Of a DNA stretch of 64,000 bases, positions 23,001-33,499 are shown piece after piece (position 1 is the stretch's first letter; each line of letters begins with the position of its first letter). A program made the translations under genes and the position numbers. Below the pieces are notes generated by a model. The model worked only from the letters and a program-made list of their open reading frames with translations. It searched no databases and was not told the origin of the DNA. Source of the stretch: Madurella fahalii (taxonomy: Eukaryota; Ascomycota; Sordariomycetes; Sordariales); the NCBI GenBank assembly GCA_029876055.1, contig CM056877.1:310001-374000 (forward strand), given 5' to 3'.

Positions 23001-25277
23001 CATGCTCGCAGCAATTGCGTCAGCGCAATCTGCACTGCGACGCAGACGGGCGTGCTGTAGTCGAGCTGGTTGACTCTCGAGGTCTCTGGGTCGCGGTTGA
23101 GCTCCTCTGGATTCTCTCTGTTAGCTGCGCTCGACAGCGACGGTGACAGGTGTTGGCTAACCTATCATGTTCCAGCCCGCCCCGAGCTTCTTGAGATGCG
23201 TGTCGCAGTCCAACAGCGTAGCCTTAAACACGGGATACACTTCGATGAGCTCTCGTCCCATGGCCCACCACTGCGCACCCTGGCCAGTGTATACAAAACC
23301 GAGCCTTGGGGAAGAGCCTGTCTTGGCCGGCTTAACCTTGCCAGACTCGATGGTTTTGATGATGCTCGCGATGCTACTGCCAGAGAATGTCGAGATCCAA
23401 GGGAACCGGGAACGGCGGTGGCCAAGGGTGTAGGCTAGGTTGTCGAGAAACCCATTCTCGTCGCTGGTCTCGACGTTCTGCAGGTAGGCCTTGAGGTTGT
23501 CGGCCATCGCCTGCGCCGCCTTCTCGTCTTTCGCGCTGAGAATAAAGACCCGGGGGCGGATAAGGCCACCTGCATCACTATTTCTCCTGGAGTGGCCGTT
23601 GGTGTACCCGTTAGTGTGCCTGTCCGCGACGCCATTTGCATGTCCGTTGGTGCCGTTTGTCTGTCCGTTTGGAAGGATTGCTCTGGAAGAATCTGCGATG
23701 AAAGAGTCAAAGTCTTGCATAATTACGTGGGCGTTTGACCCGCCGTAGCCAAAGTTGTTGACGGATGCGCGCCTGACACCGTCCCTTCCTGGCCAGGACT
23801 CAAGTTTGGTCGGCACCTGTCACGCAGCAGTCAGCATCGATCCGAAACCGGCCATTAGGGATTCAGAAAGGATGAAACAAACCTTCAATTTCCACTCGTC
23901 GAGGTGCAGCTTTTTGTTTGGCTTCTCAAAATTGATGCTCGGCGGAATCTGGCCCTTTTCCAGAGCCAAGGCCACCTTGATGATGGCCGCGACGCCACTC
24001 GCGGTTTCTGTGTGGCCAATGTTCGTCTTCACTGAGCCGATTCTGAGCGGTTCGTCCGCTGGTCTGGTGTCCTTGAAGACGGAAGCAATGGCGCCTACTT
24101 CGATGGGATCGCCGGTCGGCGTGCCCGTGCCGTGCGCCTCAAAGTAAGTCGTTTCTGCCGGGTCGAGGCCGGCTCGCCGGTAACAGTCGCGGATCAAGGC
24201 CTCCTGTGCCTCCGCGCTGGGCGTCGTGATGGTTTCGGTCTTGCCGTCCTGGTTGACGCCGCTTTCCCTGATGATGGCGCGGATGGGGTCCCCGTCGCGA
24301 AGTGCGTCATCCAATCTCTTCAGAATTATTGTGGCGGATCCTTCGCCACGTCCGTACCCATTCGCCCGGCTGTCGAACGCGTACGACTTGCCATCTTTGG
24401 AGATTAGTCTGTATCATTGTCAGTGAGTCTTGCGCAAGTCATTGAGGGCGAAAACTAACGTCATGGATGACATGGCCATGAACATGTCGGGATTAAACAT
24501 TAGATTCGCGCCGCCCACAATGGCCATGTTGGATTCCCCTGTCCGGAGACTTTGGCACCCCTGGTGCAGCGCTGTGAGCGTTGTTGAGCAACCCGTATCG
24601 ACTGACATGCTGGGCCCACGCAGATCGAAGAAGTGGGAAAGACGGTTCGACGCCATTGCTGCCCCCGTTCCCATCAGAAGAAACCGAGGCAAAGCGTCTG
24701 GGTCTCTGATCAGACTCTCATGGTAGTCGCGAAAAAAAGAGCCGGCAAATACTGAGGTGTTGGAGCCCGCCACATCCTGCAATGTAATTCCAGCTGTGCT
24801 ACTGTCAGTTCTGCAGTATTCTGTGCACGCCCGACGCCGAACCTACCGCTTTCGAGGGCCTCATAGGTCGATTCCAGCTGAAGCCGGAACTGCGGATCCA
24901 ATGCCTTCTCACAATCAGCTACGATGCTTCTGAGGTTGTGGATCATTCACTTACTGCTGCTGTCTCGGCTGAGAGGTTGAAGAAGTGTGCGTCGAATAAC
25001 CCGACATCTTCCTTCAAAAAATGGCCACCAATAACATTCGTCTAGATCCCCGCGTTAACTGCGACGGTGCTCCTAGAGTGGCAATGCCGATACTTACACC
25101 ATTCAACTTCTCAAAGTTCGGGTGATGGAAACCGCCAAGGTTGAATCTGTCTTTCGGTATCTCGGACCACGCACTCCGACCCTCTGCAAGGAGTCTCCAT
25201 AGCTTCTCTGGGTTGTCGACATCGCCAGCGAATCGACAGCTCATGCCAATGATGGCAATTGGGGAGTTGGTTGCCAT
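17062..25277 (-). CDS. Highly reducing type I polyketide synthase (KS-AT-DH-MT-ER-KR-ACP)
   Basis: Ten minus-strand exons (25277-25098, 25041-24955, 24907-24847, 24793-24460, 24408-23883, 23816-23162, 23115-20170, 20102-18334, 18280-17954, 17901-17062) join in frame to 2574 residues. KS: Cys178 in VDTGCST, His313 in EAHGTGT, His353 in NIGHTE. AT: GQGAQW and Ser664 in SHSSGE. DH: His991 and Asp1188, with Asp995 where Gly is common. MT: EIGGGTGG from residue 1469. ER: TGGVGQAA around residue 2000. KR: VGGFGGIGRS and SNYSSG. ACP: Ser2524 in DFGVDSL. The protein ends soon after the ACP, with no thioesterase, reductase or condensation domain, so release needs another protein. It is expected to build a C-methylated, largely reduced chain in the cytosol. 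The ATG at 25277 starts the standard N-terminus (NSPIAIIGMSCRFAG). The exon 7 donor (GTACGG) and the 3' site of intron 6 are the least certain junctions. Confidence 0.95.
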
Positions 25278-26935
25278 CTTGCCGGGTTCCTCTTTTTGGG
25301 TTCTGGAACCGAAGTGTTGTTGAAATACCTGGTCAAAGGTCGAGGTGCGCCAACTTTCTGTGTAACGGCTCAGTCTAGGGAGACGACTACTTATATTAGG
25401 GGTATTGGGTCGAACTAATCCCTTGATTGTCCTGTCACCCCTTGATACAGTCATCCCATGATGGATGGCTGCCCTGGCTACTTGATAGCTGAATGGCAAA
25501 TCAGAAAACTCAGTCGTGCACAACACTGCCTATCCAGCGGGCCATTTCTGCAAGATGACCGAGCACTCGGTGATATTCAGCTCCTGTAGGCCCGATCTCA
25601 CCAAATCGATGGTTAGATACTCCGACGACCCCCAATTGCAACGCAGATGCAACTCCGGGACTCGCTACTACGCAATGACACATAGAGGCACTGACGCCGC
25701 TTTGGACAGGGGCCGACAGCAACCTGAGAAACAGCCAGATCCATAACAGGCGGTCCGATCCGCCCCGGGCTTGCAAACTCCCTGTGTAGTGGAACGCAGT
25801 CTGACTCTAAGTAAGTGTAGTGGCAGGGCGGCTGCAGCCGTTCCACTCCGCCGAGAAACTCCGGTATCCGACCCACAAATAAGTCCGAACCGTGAATGGG
25901 TGCCGGGAAGACGCATTAAGACTGCGAATTCCCCCATCCCATTCTGTCATCGGTATCACAGCAATTCAGCGATTGGACCCGATTCTGCTCTTCTCACGCT
26001 GTTGGCGCTCAAGACGGGCAGTATTGTCAGTGATGATGAACTGGCGATCCTTTGAGCGGTTGACCAAGGTTGGCCAAGACATGGCAGGGATATGAGCTTG
26101 GCGCGGCAGATCAACATGGCTTGGCATTGCTGGTCCTGGAGCATCGCACAAGTTCCTGAATTACGTATACACTATTATGGTACAAATTACGATATCGGCA
26201 TCCCTTTTAGTATTCTGTGGGTCGGGCCTGACACGCATTCCAGCATCGGCTTTGCCATTTCTAGTGTACTTAATCCCTTCAGGGAACAAAAGCGAGACGG
26301 TTGACACTCGATGCACCAAGAAAAGGAACTGGGCATTCCAAACTGGGGATGTTGGGACGTCGAAGATCCCGAATTCTCAAAGGGTTAGAGCACCTGTAAA
26401 TATTCTCTGTCGACCGCTATCTTCCGAAGAAAACGGAAGAATTTGCCGCGCCGCGATGGCGATACGGGGCACGGACCGTCCGAAGCAAATCTCGAAACCA
26501 AATCGCAATCCTCCTCGCAAGGTGGATCTTGATGCGGGCCCCAACAGAGCTCGGGGAGCAGGCCCACCCAGTCAAATCGTTGGTGCTCCGCTGAGCCAAA
26601 ACCAAGAATTGACGGATGCAGAAAGGATCGTTGCCCCCCAGATCTCGCAGCCGCTACTGCTTGGGAAGCTGACCGTCTTCTGCTTGTTACATCTGCCCCA
26701 TAGATCCGATCCAGAAGAGCACATGCACACCCCGTAGCTACGCGCCTAGTGTATGTCAGGTCAAGATGACTAGATCCCCAAGGGTCCACGGAGTTCTGCT
26801 TTCGACGCTACCCCTCCATTTCCCAACGCTTGTCGTCACCCAGAGCCAAGTTCAACTCTTGGTTCAGCCGGCCGCGGTCACACCAATAAGCTCGCCAAGT
26901 CAAGCTCCTCGATTCGTGCCACAAGGTTGAGCAAA
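25278..26935. other. Divergent promoter region, PKS / SDR
   Basis: 1.66 kb between the start codons of the PKS and the short-chain dehydrogenase. The PKS frame stays open for 83 codons upstream of its ATG, but nothing in that extension looks like protein, so I read it as leader. ATCCGACC (25866) and GTCCGAACC (25883) are possible regulator sites. Confidence 0.5.
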
Positions 26936-28121
26936 ATGGTTTCCCTCGAGCAGATGCGAGCCTCAAACGCAAGGATCCCGCGCTCCCTCCCGCCGGGTCT
27001 CGTCGCCGTCTTCGTTGGCGGCACGAGCGGCATCGGGGAGACGACCATGAAGAAGTTCGCCAAGCACACCGTCCAGCCGCGCATCTACTTCATCGGACGC
27101 TCCGAGCAGTCGGCGATCCGCATCCTGGCCGAACTCCAGACCTTGAACCCTGCGGGGGAGTACCAATTCCTCCAAGCCGACGTCTCGCTCCTCCAGAACG
27201 TCGACCATGTGTGCCGAGAGATCTATACAAAGGAGAAGTTAGTTAACTTGCTGTTCCTGACCTGCGGGACCATGGTGACCGGCCAAGGTGGGCCTCCCTC
27301 TTCCCCACAACCCCGATCCCCCAGAATCCCTAGGATCCCACGCGCGCCTTCATAAAGTGCCTACACTTACTAAAACCGACCCCCCTCCCCCGGGTATTGG
27401 TTCCCCAGAGACGGTCGAAGCCCTCTACTACCCCACGGCGGTAACCTACTACGCGCGCATCCGGTTCATCGCCAACCTGTTGCCGCTGCTCCAAAAGGCG
27501 TCGGCCCTCCGCCGCGTCGTGAGTGTGTACGGGGGGACCAAGGAAGGGCTGCTGGACCCGTCCAACTTCCCCGGCTGCTACATCCCGCCCGACGCGCACC
27601 CGCGCCAGGCCCGCGCCCACCTCAGCGCCATGACCACGCTGGCGCTCGAGTCGCTCGCCCTCGAGGCGCCCGACGTCAGCTTCGTGCACGCCTTCCCCGG
27701 CTGCGTCCGCACCAACCTCGGCCGCGACGTCCGCCGCTGCCGCCGCGGCCGCGGCGCCGGCATGCGCGGCCTGCTCGCCAAGGTCCGGGTCGTGGGCGCC
27801 TCCGTGGGCGCGCTGCCGGTTGCCGAGGCCGGCGAGAGGCAGTTGTTCCTGGCCACCAGCGCCAGGTTCCCGGCCAGGGACGGGGTGGATGTTGCCTTGA
27901 CCAGCGGGGTCAGGTTGCGGGACGACGACGGCGTGTCGGTGGCGCGGGGGAGTGACGGGCTGGAAGGGAGCGGGGTGTATTCTGTCGGCTTCGACGGCGA
28001 GGCGGGCGGGCCGAAGGTGGAGGAGCTGTTGAGGAGGTTGAGGGGCGAGGATCTGGTGAGGAGGGTGTGGGTGCACACGGTGGCTGAGTTTATCAGGGTT
28101 ACTGGGTCAGAGTTTGTGTGA
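26936..28121 (+). CDS. Short-chain dehydrogenase/reductase (SDR), fungal cluster type
   Basis: Two exons (26936-27287, 27409-28121) separated by a 121-nt intron encode 354 residues. The N-terminal cofactor motif is VGGTSGIG (residues 27-34) after a short lead, followed by IYFIGRSEQSA and LQADVSLL. The catalytic region reads YYPTAVTYYARIRF, so the usual YxxxK appears as Tyr132-x3-Arg136. Then come LLPLLQ, VVSVYGGTKEG and FVHAFPGCVRTNLGR. This matches a subgroup of SDRs common in fungal secondary-metabolite clusters. It likely reduces or oxidises a hydroxyl/keto group on the polyketide; the substrate is unknown. It is divergent from the PKS and co-directional with the desaturase. Confidence 0.85.
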
Positions 28122-29042
28122 GTCGGGGAACTGCGTTGTTTGTTGTTTTGCTGGGGTTTGCTTAGCGTTTTTGTTGCATATGTACTGCCGACCATACCTT
28201 AGGCTCTTGATTGGGATTGCAACATGGGCATCGACAACGTTCAATTTGTGCCTCGGTGTCAGGTGGGAACAGCTCTGTTGATGCGATGAGTGTGGCACCA
28301 ATTAACTTCACGCCCACATCCGCTCAAGTGGAGCCGATCTGAAAACAACCTTAAGTACAGGTCAGATAATGCACCTGTAACTTAGTGGTGCACATGCCGT
28401 ACAGTACAGTATCGAGTGTGTGTTATTCCAGGCGATGCGTAAGTGGAGTCTTCCCAAGTTAAGCTCGGTCCCTGCATACAGCGCAACCCCCCGTGCCAAG
28501 CAGGTCTCGGCCAACGCCTCTTCGCCTCGAATTGGGGCTCCCGCCTCCCGGCCCAAATGTTTCATGCCAGAACAGACGTCGATCAATGAAACAGGCTATA
28601 AATTGCGTCTGGAGCAACTAGTGGCTGAGTCGGCCTGAAAATTGAATAGAATATTACTTCTACGCCATGGCGGCCGGATCTGCCCTCTTCGTCCCACGAG
28701 ATTGAGCTGCTGCTGCTTGGCGCAAAAGGGGGAGATTGTGTTCTTCAGCCCCTCCGGCCGTAGTGGACTCACTCCTTTAGCGGGAATCTCATCGACCGTC
28801 AAACGCGCCAAGGGCGGCGGAGCCATTACGTATCCCGGCAAGAGGTTCTTATCGTGGGAGGATTTTCGGATTGCTATCCGTTGGTTTGTGTCACATGTGG
28901 TACAGTACAAGACGTTCGTTGTCCTCTTCTTGATCCTCTTGTCTTCCTCTCTCTTGTTTTCCGCCCGACCTTCCAGGACTCTCCTCTATTTCCCGTGGCA
29001 GATCAGCTTCCACGCCGTTCACTGACTCTTCGACACGCTGTC
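28122..29042. other. Intergenic region, SDR to desaturase
   Basis: About 0.9 kb, probably the SDR 3' end plus the desaturase promoter. A frame at 28642-29025 lacks family motifs. TTTCGGAT at 28864-28871 is a reverse copy of the ATCCGAAA motif. Confidence 0.5.
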
Positions 29043-30768
29043 ATGAAGCGTGACAGCATATTGACCGCCGTGGCGGTAGAGGGCTTGATTGCCGAAGGAC
29101 ATGCAATCGTCATTTTTGAAGACTATGTCCTGCAGTTGGACTCGTGGCTCGAGAAGCATCCCGGTGGACGCCTGGCTATCTTGCACATGGTTGGAAAAGA
29201 TGCGACTGACGAGATTAAGGCGTAAGACTTTGCGTCTGTGTTTGTCCACGCGCAGTAGGGACTCGATCAGTGCGCTAACATGCTTCCCCTTTGCAGGTAC
29301 CACCGGCCAGCTACATGGAAGCGCATGAAGGCCTTTCGAATTGGCCGCAAGCCAGTTGGGATATGGATCAACAGGACACCTCCAATCAGGGGTGGCATTT
29401 ACCAAAAGCAGGGAACCGGAGGGGTACCACCGGCGATTCCACACGGCGATCCCGCTTCCTCCAAGATCAAACCCGCTGAGCCCGATTTTAATGGCCCTCC
29501 GGCTGCAGCTAAGGTTGCTGGCGATGCTGCTGCATTCGTCGACTGGGCAGAGAGCCAAGAGATTCACAGGGACATCGCGGGTTATCCCTCGCTAGACCCC
29601 GCGGTGCAGAAAGACATCGCGCAGAAATACAGAAAGCTGCATCAGAGGTTGCACGATGAGGGGTTCTACGACTGCCCGTATCTGGAATACGCAAAGGAGA
29701 TGGCCCGATACACGACGCTATTCACCCTCTCGATGGTGACTCTGCGGTACGAATGGTACATGACCTCGGCAGTTTTCCTGGGCCTGTTCTGGCACCAGAT
29801 CATGTTCACCGCACATGATGCAGCACACGGAGCCATTACCGGCAGCTTTGAGGCGGATAGTCTGATAGCCATGTTCATAGGTGATTTCTGCTGCGGCTTG
29901 TCGATCGGGTGGTGGAAAAGCAGCCACAACGTGCATCATCTCGTCACGAACCATCCGGTAGGTGTTTTAGCCATAATCACATCGCTCCGATCAGCATAAC
30001 ACTGACCAGTCCAAGGAACACGACCCGGACATCCAAAACGTACCCCTCTTCGCCACGTCACCTTCGTTCTTCCGCGGCATCCACTCATCCTACTACGATT
30101 TCACCTTCGCCTGGGACGCGGTCGCCAACTTCATGGTGCCCTACCAGCAGTACACCTACTATCCGGTCATGTGCCTCGCCCGGTTCAACCTCTACATCCT
30201 CTCGTGGCTGCACGTGCTCTCGGCCAAGTCGGCCTCGCTGGGCAGCAGCAAGGCCTGGTGGATCCGCCCGGTCGAGATGGTCTTCATGTCGTGCTACTGG
30301 TACCTGTTCGGGTACCTGCTGGTGTGGCGCAGCCTGCCAACCTGGACGATCCGCGTCGCGTTCGTGCTCCTCTCACACGTCGTCACCATGCCGCTGCACG
30401 TCCAGATCACCCTGTCCCACTGGGGCATGTCGACGTCGGAGCTCGGCGAGTCCGAGTCGTTCGCCCAGCGCCAGCTGCGCACCACCATGGACGTCGACTG
30501 TCCGGCCTGGCTGGACTTTGTGCATGGGGGCTTGCAGTTCCAGGCGGTGCATCATTTGTTCCCCCGGGTGCCGAGGCACAATCTGCGCCGACTGCAGGCG
30601 CTGGTGAGGGAGTTTTGCGAGAGCACCGGGATCCCCTATACGGTTTTGGGGTTTGCGGAAGGCAATACGAAGGTGCTGGGGCGGTTGGGCGAGGTTGGGC
30701 AGCAGGTCAAGCATCTGGTTGAGTGCCAGAAGTTCATGGCTGTGACGGGGACAAGTGGGTTGCATTAG
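29043..30768 (+). CDS. Cytochrome b5-fused front-end desaturase (sphingolipid delta-8 desaturase type)
   Basis: Three exons (29043-29221, 29297-29957, 30016-30768) encode 530 residues. The N-terminal cytochrome b5 domain has the heme motif HPGG (His39). The desaturase domain has the three histidine boxes HDAAH (233-237), HNVHH (270-274) and QxxHH as QFQAVHH (454-460), with hydrophobic membrane segments between them. The glutamine replacing the first His of box 3 is the mark of front-end desaturases. Conserved text such as DATDEIKAYH, PPIRGGIY and DPDIQNVPLFA is closest, from memory, to fungal delta-8 sphingolipid desaturases. Its site would be the ER membrane. Either it is a cluster paralogue acting on the polyketide/acyl chain or a sphingolipid gene that happens to sit here. 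The intron 2 acceptor could also be at 30009, adding Ser-Lys. Confidence 0.9.
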
Positions 30769-30892
30769 AGGTTCATGGGTTTGAATTTCCTAGTGTTCAT
30801 ATAGACTATACCATCAACCGTCTCGCGTCAGGTACAACGAGACAATACGTAATACTAATTCCTTTGAGTCCTAGGGAGGACTAGGAATACGT

Positions 30893-32709
30893 CTAACTGC
30901 CGCCGGAAAACATGTCAAGCTCCAGGGGATATTTTGCCCACAATGCCATCCCTTCTTCACGCCATGTATCGGGCTCTACGTGGACATTTAGCATATCCGG
31001 GACTTCTGTGGCGTTGAGGACAAGATTGGAGGGTCTCTTGAGGTTGTACTTTGGCCACGCGGGCATTTTCGGGACTTGTTTCATCACAGTCAGCAGAGAC
31101 TTCATTGCTGCGAGCTGAAGACGAATCTCAACGCACCATGGATTGAGTTTGGGTTCCCGTTGTAGACATATGCGATCAGTCTTGCCGAGATGCCGTGCGA
31201 GAGTGCAAGGTGTGAAGTCGAGTTGGCGACCGGGGGGTTGTTTCCATACAACTCGTAGTCGCGTGGGAAACGGAGAAAATACGAATACTCGGACGAGTGA
31301 CCCGCAAAGTAGGTTTGGGGGTCATACTGGGTCTGAATGGGAATCGACGTCGGCCAAGTATCGAACCGGTACGAGTACGCCGTCATCCCACGCTCTGCAA
31401 ACTTCCTAGTCAGGACCCGACGCCCGTAGATCAAAGTAAAGTCTCCCACAATGGCCGCCAAACGCCTATACTGCCGGCCACACCGTTCTTGTCCCGCCTC
31501 TCTCAGGGCATCACAGAGCCGGTCGGTTTCCGCCATGGGCAAAGCGTACGGAGGGCTGGGCCCGTCAACCGGGTAAGCAGCGAGAACGAGATCTAGCGTC
31601 TTATCACTCGCGAATGGAAATAGGGCCCGGATGATCTGACGGAGCTCTTCTTCCGTCTCGGTGGCTGGGGGGTAAATGTTTGCGACGGTGAAGCCCTCAT
31701 CATCGTTTGTCCCCGCCAGAACCGACACGTCACGCGGGAATTCACCGGCCAGGAGCTGAAGGGTTGGCGGTTTCGCGATAAAGTCCCCGTCCACCGTCGG
31801 CCACCACGTTGGCCGAGTGCGAATCGAGTTGCTGGCGTTGAACACCAGGTCCAGGGGTGCCTCGCGGAGACAGTCGAGACTGTCCTCGGCGTCGAGACAG
31901 TTCGTCGCATTAAGGATGTGTCGATAACCCTGCACGGCGTCGTCGCGATCGGGGCGGACCGTGTTGCCGACACCGACCGACCCGCTGATCACGATGCCGC
32001 CGTGGAAGAGCTTCTCACGGCTCCGGCCCCCGTAGGCCATAAGTTGGTAGAGGATCGAGTTGGCGCCGGCGGACTGACCCCAGACTGTCACCTTGTCCGG
32101 GTCTCCTCCGAAAGCGGCGATGTTCTCCTGGATCCAGCGCAGCGCATGGCGTTGGTCCTTCAGGCCAAGGTTTGTCACTCCTGCCGCCATAGCCTCGTGT
32201 CCACCTGGGAAGCCGAGGAAGCCGACACGATAGTTGAGCGTCACGGCCATGATTGGCATGCCCTGCGCCACGCTCTCCTGGACGATCCATGAGAAGTTGG
32301 AGTTGAGGTCCGCGCCGAAGCCGTCGCCAAAGCCGCCGCCGTATAGCCACACGGCCACGGGCAACTTCTTCTTGGTCTTTAGAGTAGCTTGCGATGGCCG
32401 GATGATATTGAGATTGAGGCAGTCGTCCGATATCCCCGTTACGTTTGCGTTCCTGAGGTTTCGAGGCGAGCTCGGGCAAGGGCAAATGGAGCCGTACCAC
32501 TCAGCCGACCGCGAACCTTCCCATGACTCGTTCCAGGGCACGGGGTTTTGCAGGCGTCCAGATCTAGCATAAGGGATTCCTAGGAAGAGGTCCTGCGAGA
32601 ACTCGGCGAGGTACCGGCCCGTGTAGGTTCCATTACGCGTCGTCGCCAGGGGGGCGGTTTGGCAAGTTGCCAGCACCACTGGCAGGAGGGCGAGATAGAA
32701 GGGCTTCAT
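30893..32709 (-). CDS. Secreted type-B carboxylesterase/lipase
   Basis: Two exons (32709-31137, 31074-30893; 62-nt intron) encode 584 residues. A signal peptide (MKPFYLALLPVVLATCQT) begins at the ATG at 32709; the frame upstream of it has no ATG. The alpha/beta-hydrolase core shows FLGIPYA, VWLYGGGFGDG (oxyanion loop), NYRVGFLGFPGG, LGLKDQRHALRWIQENI and the nucleophile Ser213 in GQSAGA (Gln replaces the usual Glu). The acid lies in NDDEGF and a His in GHSSEYSY. It is the usual length for family PF00135. Its 3' end faces that of the desaturase at 124 bp. As the PKS has no release domain, this esterase is one candidate for product hydrolysis or de-esterification. However, its secretion signal points to extracytosolic action. 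Confidence 0.92.
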
Positions 32710-33118
32710 TCGGTTGCTCTTTGTCACGCAATCTATATAGATCGGGCACCTGGATACGGTGAGCCCCGGAAGTAAAGGTCTTATAAGCTGCTAACCCCTG
32801 AGACGAGGCAGAATATTGCGGGGTCTGGGACGCGGCTAGAATCCTTCAGCATTCTTGCATAACTTGGTTGCAATCCCCACTTGACGAGAAGCTGGGCGGC
32901 AAGGAAATAAGACGGAACAAGATGCCCATTTCACCTCCAAAGCGTTCGGGTGCTCATCTTGGTTTCCAAGATGATGAAGCATAGGATATTCTACCACAAG
33001 AATACGTACTTAGTAACCAAGTTAGATCTAGGGAACATATTAATTTAGGTAGGCTTCCCGCGAGACGCGCTGGGGACCAATCCGAAACCCGAAGATAGAT
33101 TGCCAGGACGGTGCTGAA
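32710..33118. other. Carboxylesterase promoter region
   Basis: Contains a CTTATAAG palindrome at 32780-32787 (about 73 bp before the ATG) and ATCCGAAA at 33080-33087. No gene seen. Confidence 0.4.
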
Positions 33119-33373
33119 TTAGTCCGTATTTGGGAGCTTGAATTTATCCAGTGCTACCTTGATATATCGTGCATGAGCAGTGGCTCCGCCGCCCATGTCG
33201 CACCTCTCCCCTGGAGAGAAACTCGCGTTCGCTCTGAGGTAAGGCGTAATTAGGCAATAACCATTTTTCCATCCATTGACGTAACCAGATTGAAAGATAA
33301 TCTCCACGAGTAGGTTTCCAGCCACGAGGGTGTTGCACCCTCGACGATAGCCATCAAGGCTAAGCTTCAGAGC
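33119..33373 (-). pseudogene. Possible 3' remnant of a protein gene
   Basis: A minus-strand frame with no ATG reads like the C-terminal part of a small Cys-containing protein (GCNTLVAGNLLVEIIF, WKNGYCLITPY, GERCDMGGGAT, ARYIKVALDKFKLP) and ends at a stop at 33119. Its upstream (5') side runs straight into AT-rich, stop-filled sequence at 33.5-33.9 kb. I do not recognise the family. It could be a truncated gene whose first half was destroyed by RIP, or a chance frame. Confidence 0.3.
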
Positions 33374-33499
33374 TATTATCTAACCGGTGATCCTCGTTAT
33401 AATGTTTGCTACTCATAAGGCATTTACGCCTAGTACTGGCAGAAATGCTTTGGATGACCCCACCGTGGCTGCACAGCCAAGCATCGAAGGGCTGACAGT

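Noticed and set aside
22172..23146. 324-codon plus-strand frame
   Set aside because: Antisense shadow of PKS exon 7; PKS domain motifs are on the other strand.
25278..25526. N-terminal extension of the PKS by 83 codons
   Set aside because: The upstream frame shows no conserved sequence; KS domains of this class start directly at the MATNSPIAIIG region.
27330..28076. 248-codon minus-strand frame
   Set aside because: Antisense shadow of the SDR second exon.
32710..32727. Six-codon extension of the carboxylesterase
   Set aside because: It would need a GTG start; the ATG at 32709 begins an ideal signal peptide.
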